Shown here piece by piece: positions 35,831 through 46,578 of a DNA stretch of 64,000 nucleotides (the first letter of the stretch is position 1; each line of letters begins with the position of its first letter). The translations under genes and the position numbers were made by a program. Source of the stretch: Cryptomeria japonica (lineage: Eukaryota; Streptophyta; Pinopsida; Cupressales; Cupressaceae); contig NC_081412.1 of NCBI RefSeq assembly GCF_030272615.1, positions 98,703,796-98,767,795 on the forward strand. The letters are read 5' to 3'. The notes beneath the pieces were generated by a model. That model was not told the origin of the DNA. It was given only the letters and a program-made list of their open reading frames with translations, and searched no databases.

Positions 35831-36757
35831 ATGGCAAAATCAAGCAAGGCGACTACCGTCGCCAGCCAGGCGCAGATAAAGGCAGAGCTGAAGGGATTCC
35901 TTCTGCAATCCAAGATTGTGTCCAAGTAGAAGGAGATCAGCGATACAAATTTGGGAACCTTCAACTTGGCTGCATTCAAAATCAGGATGTTTGGAACAAC
36001 AGGGCATAATCCATCTCCTACAGCTATCAAGTTTGTTAGAAGTGAAATCCTTGCAGCAGTTGGTTTTCCTCTTGCTATCCAGTGTCCAGACTTGATTCTC
36101 GAATGTGCAAAGCACTACAATCCGGAGCGGAGGACAATTTCAACATCAGATGGCAAGTTATAAGCCACTTTGACTTCGGAATCAATCGGTGAAGCTTTTT
36201 AGATTCCTTCACATCACTCGATAACTTATTGGACCATGAATGGCGCAAAGGTGATATATGATACCGGCCCTGACAGATGTGTGGAAACCATCAACAAACA
36301 TTGGTTGTTGAAGCCTAGACTGCACATCTCCAAAATGTCGAAGACGCTCACTATCTTTGAATTCAAGCCGGAATATGTGGACCTGATAATGATGAGCAGA
36401 ATAATGGGGTGTTCACATACCATCAATTTTGAGCCATGGATGTTCTTCTAGATCAGCGAGGTTATAAATTCCAATGGGTTGGTGGATTAGGCCAAACTAA
36501 TCATCCACTACATGCATGAACAGCTGAAAGATTTGAAAGAAAACAAGTCCCAATCCTTCTACATGAGCTGCTGCGTAGTTTACATGCTTGCAAGGATGTG
36601 AGCTTTTGATGGTTTGCCTGGAAAGGGAGTTATGGGCTGCGGACCAGCACAACTGAAAGTTCATGAGAATTATCCTCAGCTGCACCTCCACAATACCGGT
36701 TCTTTCAAGCTAGCAATTGACACTTTCACCATGTACCTAACCAAACTCATGCAGAAT
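35831..36757 (+). pseudogene. Retroelement-associated 'plant transposon protein' ORF, interrupted
   Basis: From the ATG at 35831 (MAKSSKATTVASQAQIKAEL) a frame with five or more stops shows FRMFGT-like and CPDLILECAKHYNPE, then YDTGPDRCVETINKHWLLK, SKTLTIFEFKPEYVDLIMMS, MGCSHTINFEPWMFF and YPQLHLHNTGSFKLA. This pattern (…NKHWLLKPR…EF-EEY-DLI…KWMF-FI…VHE-YPQLHL) is one I associate with uncharacterised ORFs carried by plant LTR retroelements; it has no established biochemical role. It stops abruptly at about 36757, where a gypsy pol gene of the opposite strand begins its own truncated end. Confidence 0.5.
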
Positions 36758-39751
36758 GAGCTTCACTTTCGATTCTGGGACTAAGTAAATTCTGTTCTTG
36801 TAAATGATCAAATCATCTACAAGAGTGTACCTGGTGTCAATCGCTGTCCCCTCCACTATATCAGAGGCCCATGTGTTTTTGGCATATTCTGCTACAATCA
36901 AGTGTCGCCAATCCTCTGATATCTGAATCATAGAAGTGAAGTGTGGCCTACGAGATAAAGCATCCGCAACAACATTCTGTGTCCCCTTAACATATGTGAT
37001 ATCAAAATCATAGGCCTGTAACTTACTCACCCACTTCTGCTGACGATCATTCAGGTCCCGCTGTCCCAAAAAGTGTCTCAAACTGTTATGATCAGTTTTA
37101 ATACAAAATTTGCTGCCCACAAGATACTGTCTGAATTTGGCCAAGGCATGCATGATTGCCAACATCTCCTTATCATAAATGATAAATGATCGCTCAGGCC
37201 CCCTAAGTTTCCTGCTCTCATAAGCAATAGGGTGCTTGTCCTGCATGAGTACAGCACCAACTCCCTCTCCCGATGCATCACATTGAAGCTCAAATGGCTT
37301 CGTAAAATCAGGCAGTGCTAGAACTGGGCATGTAGTCATTATCTCCTTGAATCTCAAGAAACAATCTTGTGCCTCCAGAGTCCACACAAATGCCCCTTTC
37401 TTCAACAAAGCCGTCATGGGTGCTGCGTGTTGTGAGTAGCCATTGACGAATCTGCGATAAAAACCACATAGACCAAGGAACCCCCTCAACTGTGTAAGGT
37501 TCTCTGGTGGAGGCCAATCAACAATAGCGCGGATCTTTTCAGGATCCATCTGCACTCCATCCGCACTAATGATGTGTCCTAAGTATAGAAGCTCAGTCAT
37601 GCCTAAATCGCACTTGGACTCCTTAGCATACAAGGACTCCTTCTGCAATATGCTCAATACTATCTCCAGATGCTCAAGATGTTCCTGCCATGATCTGCTG
37701 TATACCAAAATGTCATCAAAGAACACCAGTACAAATTTCCTTAGTTGATGGTGAAAAACCTTGTTCATCGTGGACTGGAAAGTGGCAGGTGCATTAGTCA
37801 AACCAAAAGGCATGACTACAAACTCAAAATGCCCACAGTGATATCTGAAAACAGTTTTCTCAATGTCCTGCTCTCTCACTCTGATCTGATGATATCCTGA
37901 TCTCAAATCAATCTTTGAGAAATAACAAGCCCCATGCAATTCATCTATCAACTCATCAATGCGTGGGATAGGATATCTGTTCTTAATGGTTCTCTTGTTT
38001 AACACCCTGTAATCAGTACACATCCGAAGAGTACCATCCTTCTTTTTAACCAAAACAACAGAAGATGCAAAAGGTGACTTACTGGGTCGGATGTGTCCCA
38101 TTGCTAGCAACTCCTTGATGGTCCTCTCGATCTCATCCTTGAGTCGCTTTGGGTGCCGGTATGGTGTGATCATGACAGGCTTAGCGCCTTCCTCCAGCTC
38201 GATAATGTGCTCAATGCCTCTGTCTGGTGGCCTGCCTGGTGGAATCTCGCTGAATACCTTCTCATACTTGATTCTCAATTTCTGAATATCCGGATGATAT
38301 TCAGTCTTATGTTGCCCCTCCTGGGGAGGCATCAAGGTGCATATTGCCGCCCACTCTATATCATCATGCCTGGCTAATCTCTCCATCCGCCTAAATGAGA
38401 TAGTCCTGATATCACCATTACGGATAGCCTTCAGCACGTGAGTCCTGCCATCCACCTCGAATCGTATCTCCATATCCTTCAGTCTCAGGGTAACCTCCTC
38501 CAAAGAATGTAGCCACCGTATCCCAAGTACTATGTCCATGTCACCCATGTTGACCACATGGTAATCCGCCTTGAACTCATAGTTGTTTAGGCGTAGGGGT
38601 AGATCACACACCATCCTGTCACATTGAAGTGTATATCCATCAGCCACCTTAACTCTCAATCCCTCAAACTCCTCAGTGATGAGTCCACGTCTCTCCACAA
38701 AGCGTGCATCAATAAAATTATGCGTGGCACCTGTATCTAATAGTGTAATAACCTTCTGTCCAGCCAAGACACCTCTAAGTCTGAAAGATCCCTCTCTCTG
38801 AATACCAGATAGACGTGCCTCTGGTTCCTCCTTCTGTTCAGCATTATCTACCTCCTGTTCCTGCTCTGCATCATCAGGATCATGGTATTCTGAGCTATCT
38901 GAGTCTGAGCCCTCGTAATAAGCCCACATCACCCTGTTGGCCTTTCCCTTAGGCCTCATAGGACAGTCATGTCCAAACTCATAGGGACCCTTGCAAAAGA
39001 AGCATAACTTCTTCTTACGCAAGTCATTAAGTGTCTCCCTATCCAGAGGTGCAGCTGACTTGCCCTTTGTGTCATCAACCTTTTCCTTACCTTTGTTGAA
39101 TCCCCCTCTATTATCTCTGAATGATGAAGAGCCCTTCGAACCAAACCTATTTGCTGGCGCTGCAAGTTCCATGCTACGAGCTTTCTTCATGGCTTCCTGT
39201 AATGTGAGAGGATCAAAGGCCTTAACCCACCCCTTGAGTGGTTCAGTCAACCCTTCTGTAAATAAAATGACTAGCCTCCGCTCTGAAATATCAGGTACCA
39301 TTACTGCAAGCTTTTGGAAGTCATTAATAAACTGCTCTAAACCTCCTGTCTGTCTGAGCTGCGCTAATTCCCGGAAATATACCTCAGGATCCTTCTTATC
39401 AAACCTTTCTATCAGCTTATCCACGAACTCCTGGTAAGTGGTTACCTGATTGTGCTGCAACGTGATCATGTCGTGCATCCACCAATCATGAGCTGCCCCG
39501 TCCAGGTGTAAAGTGGCATACTTGAGTGCTTCGAATTCTGTCATAGTCTTCAAAGATAAAAAGGTATCCACTTTATGAATCCATGCCCGAGCAGTCATTT
39601 TCCCACTTCCATCAAATGTGGGTAATGTCAACTTGTTAGTGACCTGTTGCGATTCACTCTGTTTTTCCACCTGTTTCTGTCTGTTAGCCCTATAATTCAG
39701 ATACCTGTCAAAAGTCCACCCATTCTGTACATATCCTGGAAATCTTCCCAC
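36737..39751 (-). CDS. Ty3/gypsy gag-protease-RT-RNase H polyprotein, lacking integrase
   Basis: A 1004-residue frame. Gag capsid about 45-195 (AAHDWW, FIND-QKLA). Zinc knuckle Cys250-Cys253-His261-Cys263 of the chromovirus form C-X2-C-X7-H-X-C. Protease Asp339-Thr340-Gly341 ([11 protein letters not shown]). Reverse transcriptase about 540-720, with Asp615 in [11 protein letters not shown] and Asp679-Asp680 in FFDDILVYS. RNase H about 815-935, with Asp825 (QCDASG), Glu862, Asp887 (TDHNSL) and Asp930 (VADALSRR). It ends [10 protein letters not shown], the linker just before the integrase zinc finger, and is then lost. The displayed start is not an ATG: the true N-terminus is in another frame (40077 or 40143 downward), so a frameshift lies between about 39697 and 39751. 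The enzyme domains look otherwise intact. Confidence 0.88.
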   Translation of the reverse strand: MGRFPGYVQNGWTFDRYLNYRANRQKQVEKQSESQQVTNKLTLPTFDGSGKMTARAWIHKVDTFLSLKTMTEFEALKYATLHLDGAAHDWWMHDMITLQHNQVTTYQEFVDKLIERFDKKDPEVYFRELAQLRQTGGLEQFINDFQKLAVMVPDISERRLVILFTEGLTEPLKGWVKAFDPLTLQEAMKKARSMELAAPANRFGSKGSSSFRDNRGGFNKGKEKVDDTKGKSAAPLDRETLNDLRKKKLCFFCKGPYEFGHDCPMRPKGKANRVMWAYYEGSDSDSSEYHDPDDAEQEQEVDNAEQKEEPEARLSGIQREGSFRLRGVLAGQKVITLLDTGATHNFIDARFVERRGLITEEFEGLRVKVADGYTLQCDRMVCDLPLRLNNYEFKADYHVVNMGDMDIVLGIRWLHSLEEVTLRLKDMEIRFEVDGRTHVLKAIRNGDIRTISFRRMERLARHDDIEWAAICTLMPPQEGQHKTEYHPDIQKLRIKYEKVFSEIPPGRPPDRGIEHIIELEEGAKPVMITPYRHPKRLKDEIERTIKELLAMGHIRPSKSPFASSVVLVKKKDGTLRMCTDYRVLNKRTIKNRYPIPRIDELIDELHGACYFSKIDLRSGYHQIRVREQDIEKTVFRYHCGHFEFVVMPFGLTNAPATFQSTMNKVFHHQLRKFVLVFFDDILVYSRSWQEHLEHLEIVLSILQKESLYAKESKCDLGMTELLYLGHIISADGVQMDPEKIRAIVDWPPPENLTQLRGFLGLCGFYRRFVNGYSQHAAPMTALLKKGAFVWTLEAQDCFLRFKEIMTTCPVLALPDFTKPFELQCDASGEGVGAVLMQDKHPIAYESRKLRGPERSFIIYDKEMLAIMHALAKFRQYLVGSKFCIKTDHNSLRHFLGQRDLNDRQQKWVSKLQAYDFDITYVKGTQNVVADALSRRPHFTSMIQISEDWRHLIVAEYAKNTWASDIVEGTAIDTRYTLVDDLIIYKNRIYLVPESKVKLILHEFG

Positions 39752-40182
39752 TCTTGCCTTGCCAGTCTGAGCTCATCTCTAATATCTCTTTCCAAATCAT
39801 TAGGTGTGGGTGGTGGTGTTTCCGGACGGAATGTAGGACGTGTGGGTCTATTTGCTGTGGTAGACCGTGTTCCCTGTTCGTGTTGTGATCCTACTATGCT
39901 CCTGTCATCACGGTCATCATTATGGTCATTTCTCCTATTCCCCCTAACCAAATGGCGCATCAAAGCTTCAATGTTCTGTAGGGTTCTATCCTGGGTTGTG
40001 GCCATTTGTTCCAAACGTTGCATAATCTCATCATCCCTCCTGTTTCTAGGTGGGCTTTGTGATTGCCTATCACCCATGTCCTTACCTGGTGTAAATAGAG
40101 CCCTGCTACCTCTGTTGTAAACTTGATTGTACGGTGACCGCATAAACCCTATCAGGCTGGCAGGAAACCGCTCTGATACCAC
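39697..40182 (-). pseudogene. Gypsy gag N-terminus, out of frame with the rest
   Basis: A 161-residue frame whose first codons overlap the primer-binding site. Likely starts are Met14 (40143) or Met36 (40077, MGDRQSQSPPRNRRDDE). It is Arg/Asp-rich with a helix LEQMATTQDRTLQNIEALMR and a proline stretch (ETPPPTPNDLE). The C-terminal part reaches [11 protein letters not shown] and then departs from the expected gag continuation ([11 protein letters not shown]), which is found in the 36737-39751 frame. A single small indel near 39720 explains this. It could in principle be a programmed shift, but the position inside gag makes a mutation more likely. Confidence 0.65.
40166..40181 (-). other. Primer-binding site of the gypsy element
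   Basis: Minus strand reads TGGTATCAGAGCGGTT, a perfect match to the initiator-Met tRNA 3' end type, immediately inside the LTR at 40182. Confidence 0.85.
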
Positions 40183-40753
40183 TATAGTATCCCTTGCTTA
40201 TGTATGGAAGAATTGATGATTTTGATTCAAGGAATATTGTCCAACAAGTTACATACAATCTACAACTAAGCACTTTACTGATTTGCAAAGTATATAGGAA
40301 ACATATATCAATTTAACTACCAAGGGAACAACTCAATTTTTCATCAATTCTAGAATTGACATTATGTCAAATAGATGTCATACATGCTTCAGAAATATGG
40401 GAGTTTGAAGTATACAACTGTTGCAATTAATTTCTGATCACTATTTCAAACTTTCTAATGATAGACAATGACATTCATTGATACATGAACAAAGATGTAA
40501 GTTTGCAACTGATCTCTAAATCGAACCCTGACAAGATAGTATTCCAATTAAGCACACCTGAATTGGCTGAGTACCAATTCCGAAGAGCAACCCTTCAGAG
40601 GATCTTTCACCCCCTCAGTTATGCAATCACTTGGGAGGTATCGTTCCCAATGATTCAGCTGAATACTTGTAGACCTTCAAGCTCCACAAATGCTCAAGTA
40701 GATGCACTAGAGAAAAAATAAACTTGGATGCCAAATGAGAGACCCATGGGGTC

Positions 40754-40761
40754 TATTTATA
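40754..40761 (-). promoter_or_regulatory. TATA box of the gypsy LTR
   Basis: Minus strand reads GTGTATAAATAGACCCC, a textbook plant TATA box. Transcription would start roughly 25-35 bases downstream (about 40720-40730) and run toward gag. It sits ten bases downstream of the nearest heat-shock element. Confidence 0.75.
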
Positions 40762-40765
40762 CACA

Positions 40766-40920
40766 TAATAGAATCTTCTAGAAGCCTCTTAGTCTTTCTA
40801 GAAGTATCCATAACTTTCTAGAAGTATCCATAATAGAATCTTCTAGAAGCCTCTTAGTCTTTCTAGAAGTATCCATGACTTTCTAGAAGTATCCATAATA
40901 GAATCTTCTAGAAGCCTCAT
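40766..40920 (-). promoter_or_regulatory. Heat-shock-element cluster in 65-bp tandem repeats
   Basis: Perfect three-unit heat-shock elements GAATCTTCTAGAA (nGAAnnTTCnnGAA) at 40771-40783, 40836-40848 and 40901-40913, spaced exactly 65 bp. Between them are four two-unit sites TTCTAGAA (40796, 40816, 40861, 40881). All lie just upstream of the TATA box on the transcribed (minus) strand. Heat-shock factor binds such trimers, and the Arabidopsis copia element ONSEN is heat-activated through HSEs in its LTR. A comparable role here is inferred from the architecture. Confidence 0.7.
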
Positions 40921-41129
40921 TGCACTTTTTAGATAAAAAGTTACTTCATAAAATAAAAAGTGCACCTCAATATAACATCTTGGCCCCAATTAATAAAATA
41001 TAATGTCTCCAAGAGCATAATGAGCCATCCATTCACCAAATAAACGCCAAAATGACTCTCTCACCACAACCATCTGCCTACGAGAGTCTGGAATAGGCAA
41101 ATCCACGTAAAGTGTCATGTCATACTAAA

Positions 41130-41250
41130 GAGGGGACATGACAGTCCGCCCCTCCTGAAATTGCTTGGCCTCAAGCAATCTCAATGCAGGATGCTGCAGA
41201 ATGGCTTCACCCTCCCAAGTAGCAGCCTCAGAGTCGAACTCGAAACCAAA
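41130..41250 (-). pseudogene. C-terminus of an upstream gypsy pol (chromodomain tail) with polypurine tract
   Basis: Minus strand reads EFDSEAATWEGEAILQHP, then LRLLEAKQFQEGRTVMSP and a stop inside the LTR. This is the typical chromodomain-to-C-terminus of chromovirus integrases. The codons for QEGRT form the polypurine tract AGGAGGGGCGGAC (41144-41156) abutting the LTR. Upstream of about 41250 similarity ends, so the rest of that copy is deleted. Confidence 0.68.
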
Positions 41251-41804
41251 AAGCTATCCTTATTTATTAAGAGATTGCTCTTTAGGGCCCCCAATTAAAG
41301 GGCTAATCTAGCCCTCAGGAGACTTAGTAATTGAGCAGCAATTTGCTGATGATAAAACTATATTTAGCTGAAATAGATGAGCTTAAATTGAGATATTTGG
41401 AATACAAATTGGATATATATAGTGTTGCCTCAACCTGAGTGGTGTAATTAGGTATTTGGGAATACTGGAGTTATGGAGAGAGTAAATAGTGAAATTGTTA
41501 AGAGGCAAAGGAACTTGCTATGTCTTGCAAGAATATTTCAGGTATGCCAAAAAGTGTTCTCTTCTGCACCCTACATTTTTCATCTTGTCGACTTGTGTCC
41601 TCTTCTTATGTTAGTCAATTAAGTAATCTTATTTGAAGCTTTCTCTGGTCTAATGGGAAGAGTAATAGGAAGAGACATATGGTTTGTTGAAGGCAATATA
41701 TTAAACCAAGAATCATTGGGTAGAATGGGCAGGGGGAAGGGGAGTGATGGATCTGATGGACATTTTAAAACAGTGTTTCTCTTTCTTTTAAATGGGTCAT
41801 CAAA
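41251..41804. other. Intergenic DNA
   Basis: Nothing recognised between the gypsy pol tail and the LINE-like relic. Confidence 0.4.
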
Positions 41805-42700
41805 GTGAAGCAAGGTAATGAGCCACAGAAGCTACTCTTCAGATATAACATGGCTAATTGTGTTCCTCAGTTAAATCCTAATTCAGAGACCTACACTTGT
41901 GGGATTTTTTTTTTGGCAATTTTAAAATTAAACCCTTTGGAACCAATGCTTTTAGCTCTACTTGGAAGCCATACATTTGTGTTAAAAGGATTTACTAAAG
42001 GGCAATATGTTTTTTCTGATAATAAGAATAAGGTTCTTGACTTCAGATCGTTGTGGCTGCCTATTCAAACCAAGAATGTTCTTCTAACCTCCGCAAGAGG
42101 TTGTTCAGCTAAGTTTTCAAATAATATGGTTATTATTTTGATTGGCAATTTTCTTCTTGATGTGAGTTTAATGCATTGGAAGCTTATTCAAAGCAAGTGT
42201 AGCATTCCTAATCAGTACAACAAGTTGTATGCTATGGTTGAGAAGGCTGGTTTAGATGGCACGTTTGAGGTCACTCTTTGACATGATAAACCTCGGGATG
42301 AGATCCACTGGGTGGGGGGCAAGAAATTTATGAATGTAACTCCCAAATACTTGTATGCTTTAATGCCTTTCTCAGTAGATTGGATCCGCAAACTAGTGAA
42401 TATAGTCTGATGTTCTTAAGCCCAAGAATTCATTTTTTAGATGGCTGTTGTTCTTCAATAAATTAGCTGTTGATGCTAGCATGTAAAGCCCTGGGTCTAG
42501 ATATTGTCTTGTTTCTCGAGATTTAGTCTCTATTGTTCATTTGTTTAATGACTGTCCTTATACTGAAAGGGTGCGGCAATATTTTTTTCCCACTTGGTCG
42601 CTATGTGCTAGTGAGTATTCTGTTGAATGGCATCATATTATTTTCCGAAGAATTTTATGTATTTACCTTGTGCTCTTTTAGATGGGTTGTGCCTGCTGAT
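41805..42700 (+). pseudogene. LINE-type RT C-terminal (zinc-binding) region, decayed
   Basis: A 158-codon frame (41805-42281) reads NKVLDFRSLWLPIQ, comparable to the GNG-V-FW-DLW segment of plant LINE RTs. After shifts it continues DEIHWVGGKKFMNVTPKYLY (like the I-W-SG-FSV-SAY segment), then PKNSFFRWLLFFNKLAVDA and SIVHLFNDCPYTERV, corresponding to the zf-RVT domain of LINE-like reverse transcriptases (PK--FF-WL--- ... -HLF--C). Several stops are present. No palm-domain motif or poly(A) tail was identified, so this is only a 3' portion. Confidence 0.42.
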
Positions 42701-43283
42701 GTCTTCCGAATTTTTTGGTTTATATAGGTTACAAAACATATTGTGATTTCCCAGGGGAGTAACAATTGCTCATTGACTTTTCTCACAAAGTCACCATAAC
42801 TCTTGTTTCAAATATTATGGATTTGCAGGTTCACTAAAGGATTGAAAATACAAAGAGCTTATATATGATGGCTTGCCTCTCCCGGATTCCTAGAGTGTGC
42901 AATTGGATGTTATCTCTTATGATGTTTCATATCACGAGGATGGTTGGCCAAGGCAGCAAAACAATAAGTTGGTTTCTGGGGTTGATAAAATTCCTCCTCT
43001 ATGCACATCATCAACCAAATTTGCCAAAGACAGGAGGTATGTTCTTGTTCATATCTAAATCAGGCTGGAACCAGTATGAGATTTCCAAAGCTAAACTTGA
43101 GATATGCTAGATCTCTTTTCATATGTTGAAAAATCCCAAGAAAAAAAAAAGTGAATTTTGAAAAATCCAAAAACAATTAGAAAATCAGAAAATCCAAAAA
43201 GATTTCTCAATGGATGTGCAGCAGTTTCATGTTTCTTGTGGCCAAGATGATATTCAAGTTGATATTGTTCAGCTTCATAGTGT
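42701..43283. other. Intergenic or old TE sequence
   Basis: Short frames only. The A-rich stretch at 43128-43200 (CAAGAAAAAAAAAAGTG) could be the relic of a LINE tail, but this is not demonstrable. The last five bases (43279-43283, AGTGT) match the bases after the putative solo LTR. Confidence 0.35.
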
Positions 43284-44092
43284 TGTTTGTAATTAGGGAT
43301 GGCGGATTCCAATTGCCTTGGGCAACATTGGAATCCGCCTAAGGGGGCCAGCCCCTTCTCCAATGTGTAGGGCTAGGCCCTATACCTCTCGGCTTCTCCT
43401 AAAAGTCTCCACGCTACACTCAAGTCCAACACGCCATCATGATAGGGGCAACCCTATCCATTTCGCATTAAATAAATTAAAAGGTTTTAATCTACAAGGC
43501 AAGCCGACATGTTTAGAAGTATTGCTCCTCATATAAATAAGCATATACCTCACATAACAATTAAATCATTCAGTTTTCAAATGGATATGAAATATATACA
43601 TTGAGGTAGCGATTACATATATCATCAGCAAACATCTTCATGTTCAGCGAAATACACATAGAAGGCAGCAGATCATCATTAGAAAACAGCGAACTCCATT
43701 GAAGGCTCAGCAAACCCTATAGAAGGACTGCGAACCAGTTGAAAGGTGCAGCGAACCCTTGTTTATGCACAGCAAATCAGTTTAGAAGGACTGCAAATCA
43801 TGATCTCTGTCAGTGAGCTAATCTTGTAGACTGCTATGCCATCTTTCTTGTGACAACAACATCTGTACTCCAGAAAAGTGTGTAATCATCATATGAATCT
43901 AAAACCATAATCAGATCTGAGGATCTTTTCTGGCTGGGTTTTTCCTCCTAGGAGGTTTTCCCAGGGTAACTGTGTCTTGTGTTTATTCATTCTCTTTCTT
44001 TGCTATGCTTAAATCTGCAAAACTATAAATCTCTAATCTAATTAATCTAGTTAGAAACAAATTCTGATTTTCTGAGTTTTATTTAATCTGAC
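43284..44092 (+). repeat. Probable solo LTR, plus strand
   Basis: An 809-bp block starting TGTTTGTAATTAGGG and ending TTAATCTGAC, flanked by the 5-bp repeat AGTGT (43279-43283 and 44093-44097). It has a TATA-like CATATAAATAAGC (43533-43545) and the U5-type motif GGGTTTTTCCTCCTAGGAGG typical of plant LTRs. The terminal dinucleotide is AC where CA is expected (CA if the end is moved one base), so the boundary is tentative. No partner LTR is present. Confidence 0.45.
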
Positions 44093-44093
44093 A

Positions 44094-45855
44094 GTGTTAA
44101 AAACAACACAGAGAGATTTGAATGCACAGTTGTACCCCAGGAATTTGGCTGAGTTTGCATCTATAGGAAAATACATAATCCATGGCACCACTGGGCATCA
44201 TGAGCTGAAATGTTTTGCTTTTTTGTCAAGAATTGAGCTAGCACTACAAGGAAAGCTCTTCTTTTGGGATATACCTAAACCAGTGATATTTGAAGAAGCC
44301 AATGATTTCAATGTTCCAGAAGTGATAAATGAAACATTCACAAGATTCAGAAGGCTGAAATCAGTAAGTCTTGATACTGGTTTATGCCTAGAAAACATGT
44401 TGCTACCTTGCTGGTGCAAGATTCATAACACAGCCCATTCAGCATTTACCTATACATTATCTGAAGAAGCCATCAACCAAGTCAAGCATCGATTGGGATT
44501 ATCAAAGCCATCAAAGCAATGCATTACAGACAAAATCTGGAGAACACACCTTGCAGCTGAGAAGCATAAAAGAACAACAGAAGAGTGTATTGCCGCATCA
44601 TTTGACGATGAAAGAGATGAATTGCAAGTGGGTAGCATAAATGAGCCTAATAATCAATGTATTGCAGTAGAAGATAACTTTTCAAGCAAAACGCCAAAGG
44701 AAGATTGCGTGGAAGTCAAAATCAAAGAGGCAATTGAAGATATCCAAGCAAGCAAAATAATCCAAAGTAATGAGCAATGTTTGGATGCATTAGAGCATGA
44801 AGAGCTACATGTTGTTCTTATGAGGGATCTACAATAAAAAATGACGAACTTAGCAAAAGGAGTAAGTGACTTGAAAAACTGTCATGATTCACAATCAATG
44901 GCTGCTTCATCAACCAAGGAAGAAAGATGGTGTAATTCAAATCAATTTCAAGAAGGACGAGGTGGCTTATATATACGTCAAGAGAAAGCAATCCTTTATG
45001 AACATTCAAATGAAGATTACCAACTATTTAGGATAAAGAAATTCATAGGATAAACAATCTTCATCCATGGAGATTGTATTTGAGGAACAACTAGAGAAGA
45101 TAATTGAAGATCAACCTATCAAAGAGGCCCTAGTTTTTGAGGATATGCTTACAAAGCTGCACAAAGATGCATGGCTTATGCAAAATGATGAGCACGTTGT
45201 CAGAAAGGAGGCAAAGAATGTAGAACAATTCATAGTGGCCCTAAAATTGAATGAAGCGACCGCGAAAGTACAAAAGGATTCATTGCTAAAATTGCATCAT
45301 GACAAACGAATAGGTGAAATATTCCATGTTTCTTTTTCCAAGTTTCAATTTGAATCCAGTTTTCATCACAATATTCCCACTAATGATTGTAATTTAAATG
45401 TGCCAGTTTCAAATGCGAGAGGAATGATACATCAACTTAACCTCCTAAAGATGTGGATGGTAAACAAGAATATCCATCTGAGGACAAAGCACACCCAGTT
45501 GTCACTTACCCCAAGTTTTGGAGATTATCAATTTGATTATGGAAGTTTAGGAAAAACAACTTGTGTGTGGATAAATCACGGACCCAATGAATTGCCACAA
45601 TTGTTGATATTGCATGATCTTTTTCTTGAATATGAAAGTCGCATTGTGAGAAATTATTTCTCCGAATTCAAATACAAATTCGCAAAATTTTCAACCATAA
45701 CTTATACCTTGTTACTGCTGAACATTTTGAAAAATCATGTAAGGTCTTGTATATATTTAGGTCCTTCGAGTCTTATTCGTTCTAGGTGTTTTGTACATAG
45801 CTTAGTTTGTTTTTCAGCTTTAGAGTATGTTTCCTTTTCGTCTATTTTAATTTAG
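44094..45855 (+). pseudogene. Retroelement ORF of unrecognised family, interrupted
   Basis: A 247-codon frame (44094-44837) continues in the same frame to 45053 after a stop, then after a small shift as a 262-codon frame (45067-45855). The first part has LYPRNLAEFASIGKYI and ELKCFAFLSRIELALQGKLF. The middle has four similar Cys-containing stretches (KQCITDKI, EECIAASF, NQCIAVED, EQCLDALE). The last part has WINHGPNELPQLLILHDLF and RNYFSEFKYKFAKFSTITY. I recognise no enzyme motif. Because the frames lead to a polypurine tract and LTR start at 45991-46001, they most likely belong to an LTR element lacking pol. Confidence 0.45.
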
Positions 45856-46000
45856 TTTGCTTTGCTTAGCTTAGTTGTCGGTTTGCCTTGGCTTAGTTGG
45901 TTCAAGCAGTTTTAGTTTGTTTTCTGTGGTTTAGTTTGCTTTAGTGTTAGTTGTTTCTTAGTTTTAGTTTCCTTTGTGGGAACTTTGATTGTGAGGGGGG
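45856..46000 (+). other. 3' UTR and polypurine tract of the preceding element
   Basis: A T/G-rich stretch of TTAGTTTG-like words ends in GATTGTGAGGGGGG (45987-46000) directly before TGTTATGTTTC. This is a canonical polypurine tract/LTR junction on the plus strand. Confidence 0.6.
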
Positions 46001-46578
46001 TGTTATGTTTCAACATACTCAAGATCAATTCTGATTTTATGTTTGGTCCATTTCTTGGGTAATTATTTATGAAGTCCTTTAGAATCCAAGGTTAGTTCTG
46101 TCTATCATTTTCACTTGGTTAGGCTTTGTCCTCGACTTGGAAGGGAATCATTTATTGTGTCTTGATACTGAAATCTTTCGTTTATTATATCTTTCACACT
46201 TAATTAACTTGCTCTAAGTCATTGCAATTTCTTAGGAGAAATCATGGCTAGTGAAAAATCTTAAATCCTACTTCAGCGCCACTATAATTCTCAAACCAAT
46301 TATGAGCTTTACAGCTTATGAGACAGTGCAAAAATGTGAGAAAAGCAATATATAAAGAAGAAAAATAAAATGAAGAGAAGTATCAATTATTTTGGTTTTC
46401 GGAAGATGCAAATATCTCCATTAGGGCTATGCACGCCTAGATCGCAACAAAGCAATGTTCGTGGGAATTACAGCAATAACATTGTCAATTGATAGGTTGG
46501 AAGGAATTATCCAGAGGTTCTAGATGTAGGAGTCTTTATCCTTGAAATGTTCAAGCACATTTTTTCGAATTGGTGCCA
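46001..46578 (+). repeat. 3' LTR (or part) of the 44094-45855 element
   Basis: It begins TGTTATGTTTCAACATACTC right after the polypurine tract. A TATA-like GCAATATATAAAG lies at about 46346. The other LTR is not in the window, so the right end is not determined; the given end is where a new LTR-like start (TGTTGTACACACACG) appears. Confidence 0.4.

Larger units (their letters stand above)
40182..41143 (-). repeat. Gypsy LTR shared between two copies (PBS on one side, PPT on the other)
   Basis: About 962 bp. On the minus strand it begins TGTCATGTCCCCTC (41143 downward) and ends GGGATACTATAG against the primer-binding site; the 3' end is not the canonical CA, so its limit is uncertain by one or two bases. 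On its upstream side it meets a polypurine tract (41144-41156) and the C-terminus of a pol gene, and on its downstream side the primer-binding site and gag of 36737-40182. One LTR therefore serves both as 3' LTR of an upstream copy and as 5' LTR of the downstream copy. Confidence 0.78.

Noticed and set aside
38991-39437. 148-codon plus-strand ORF opposite gypsy gag
   Set aside because: Shadow of the long minus-strand gag-pol frame.
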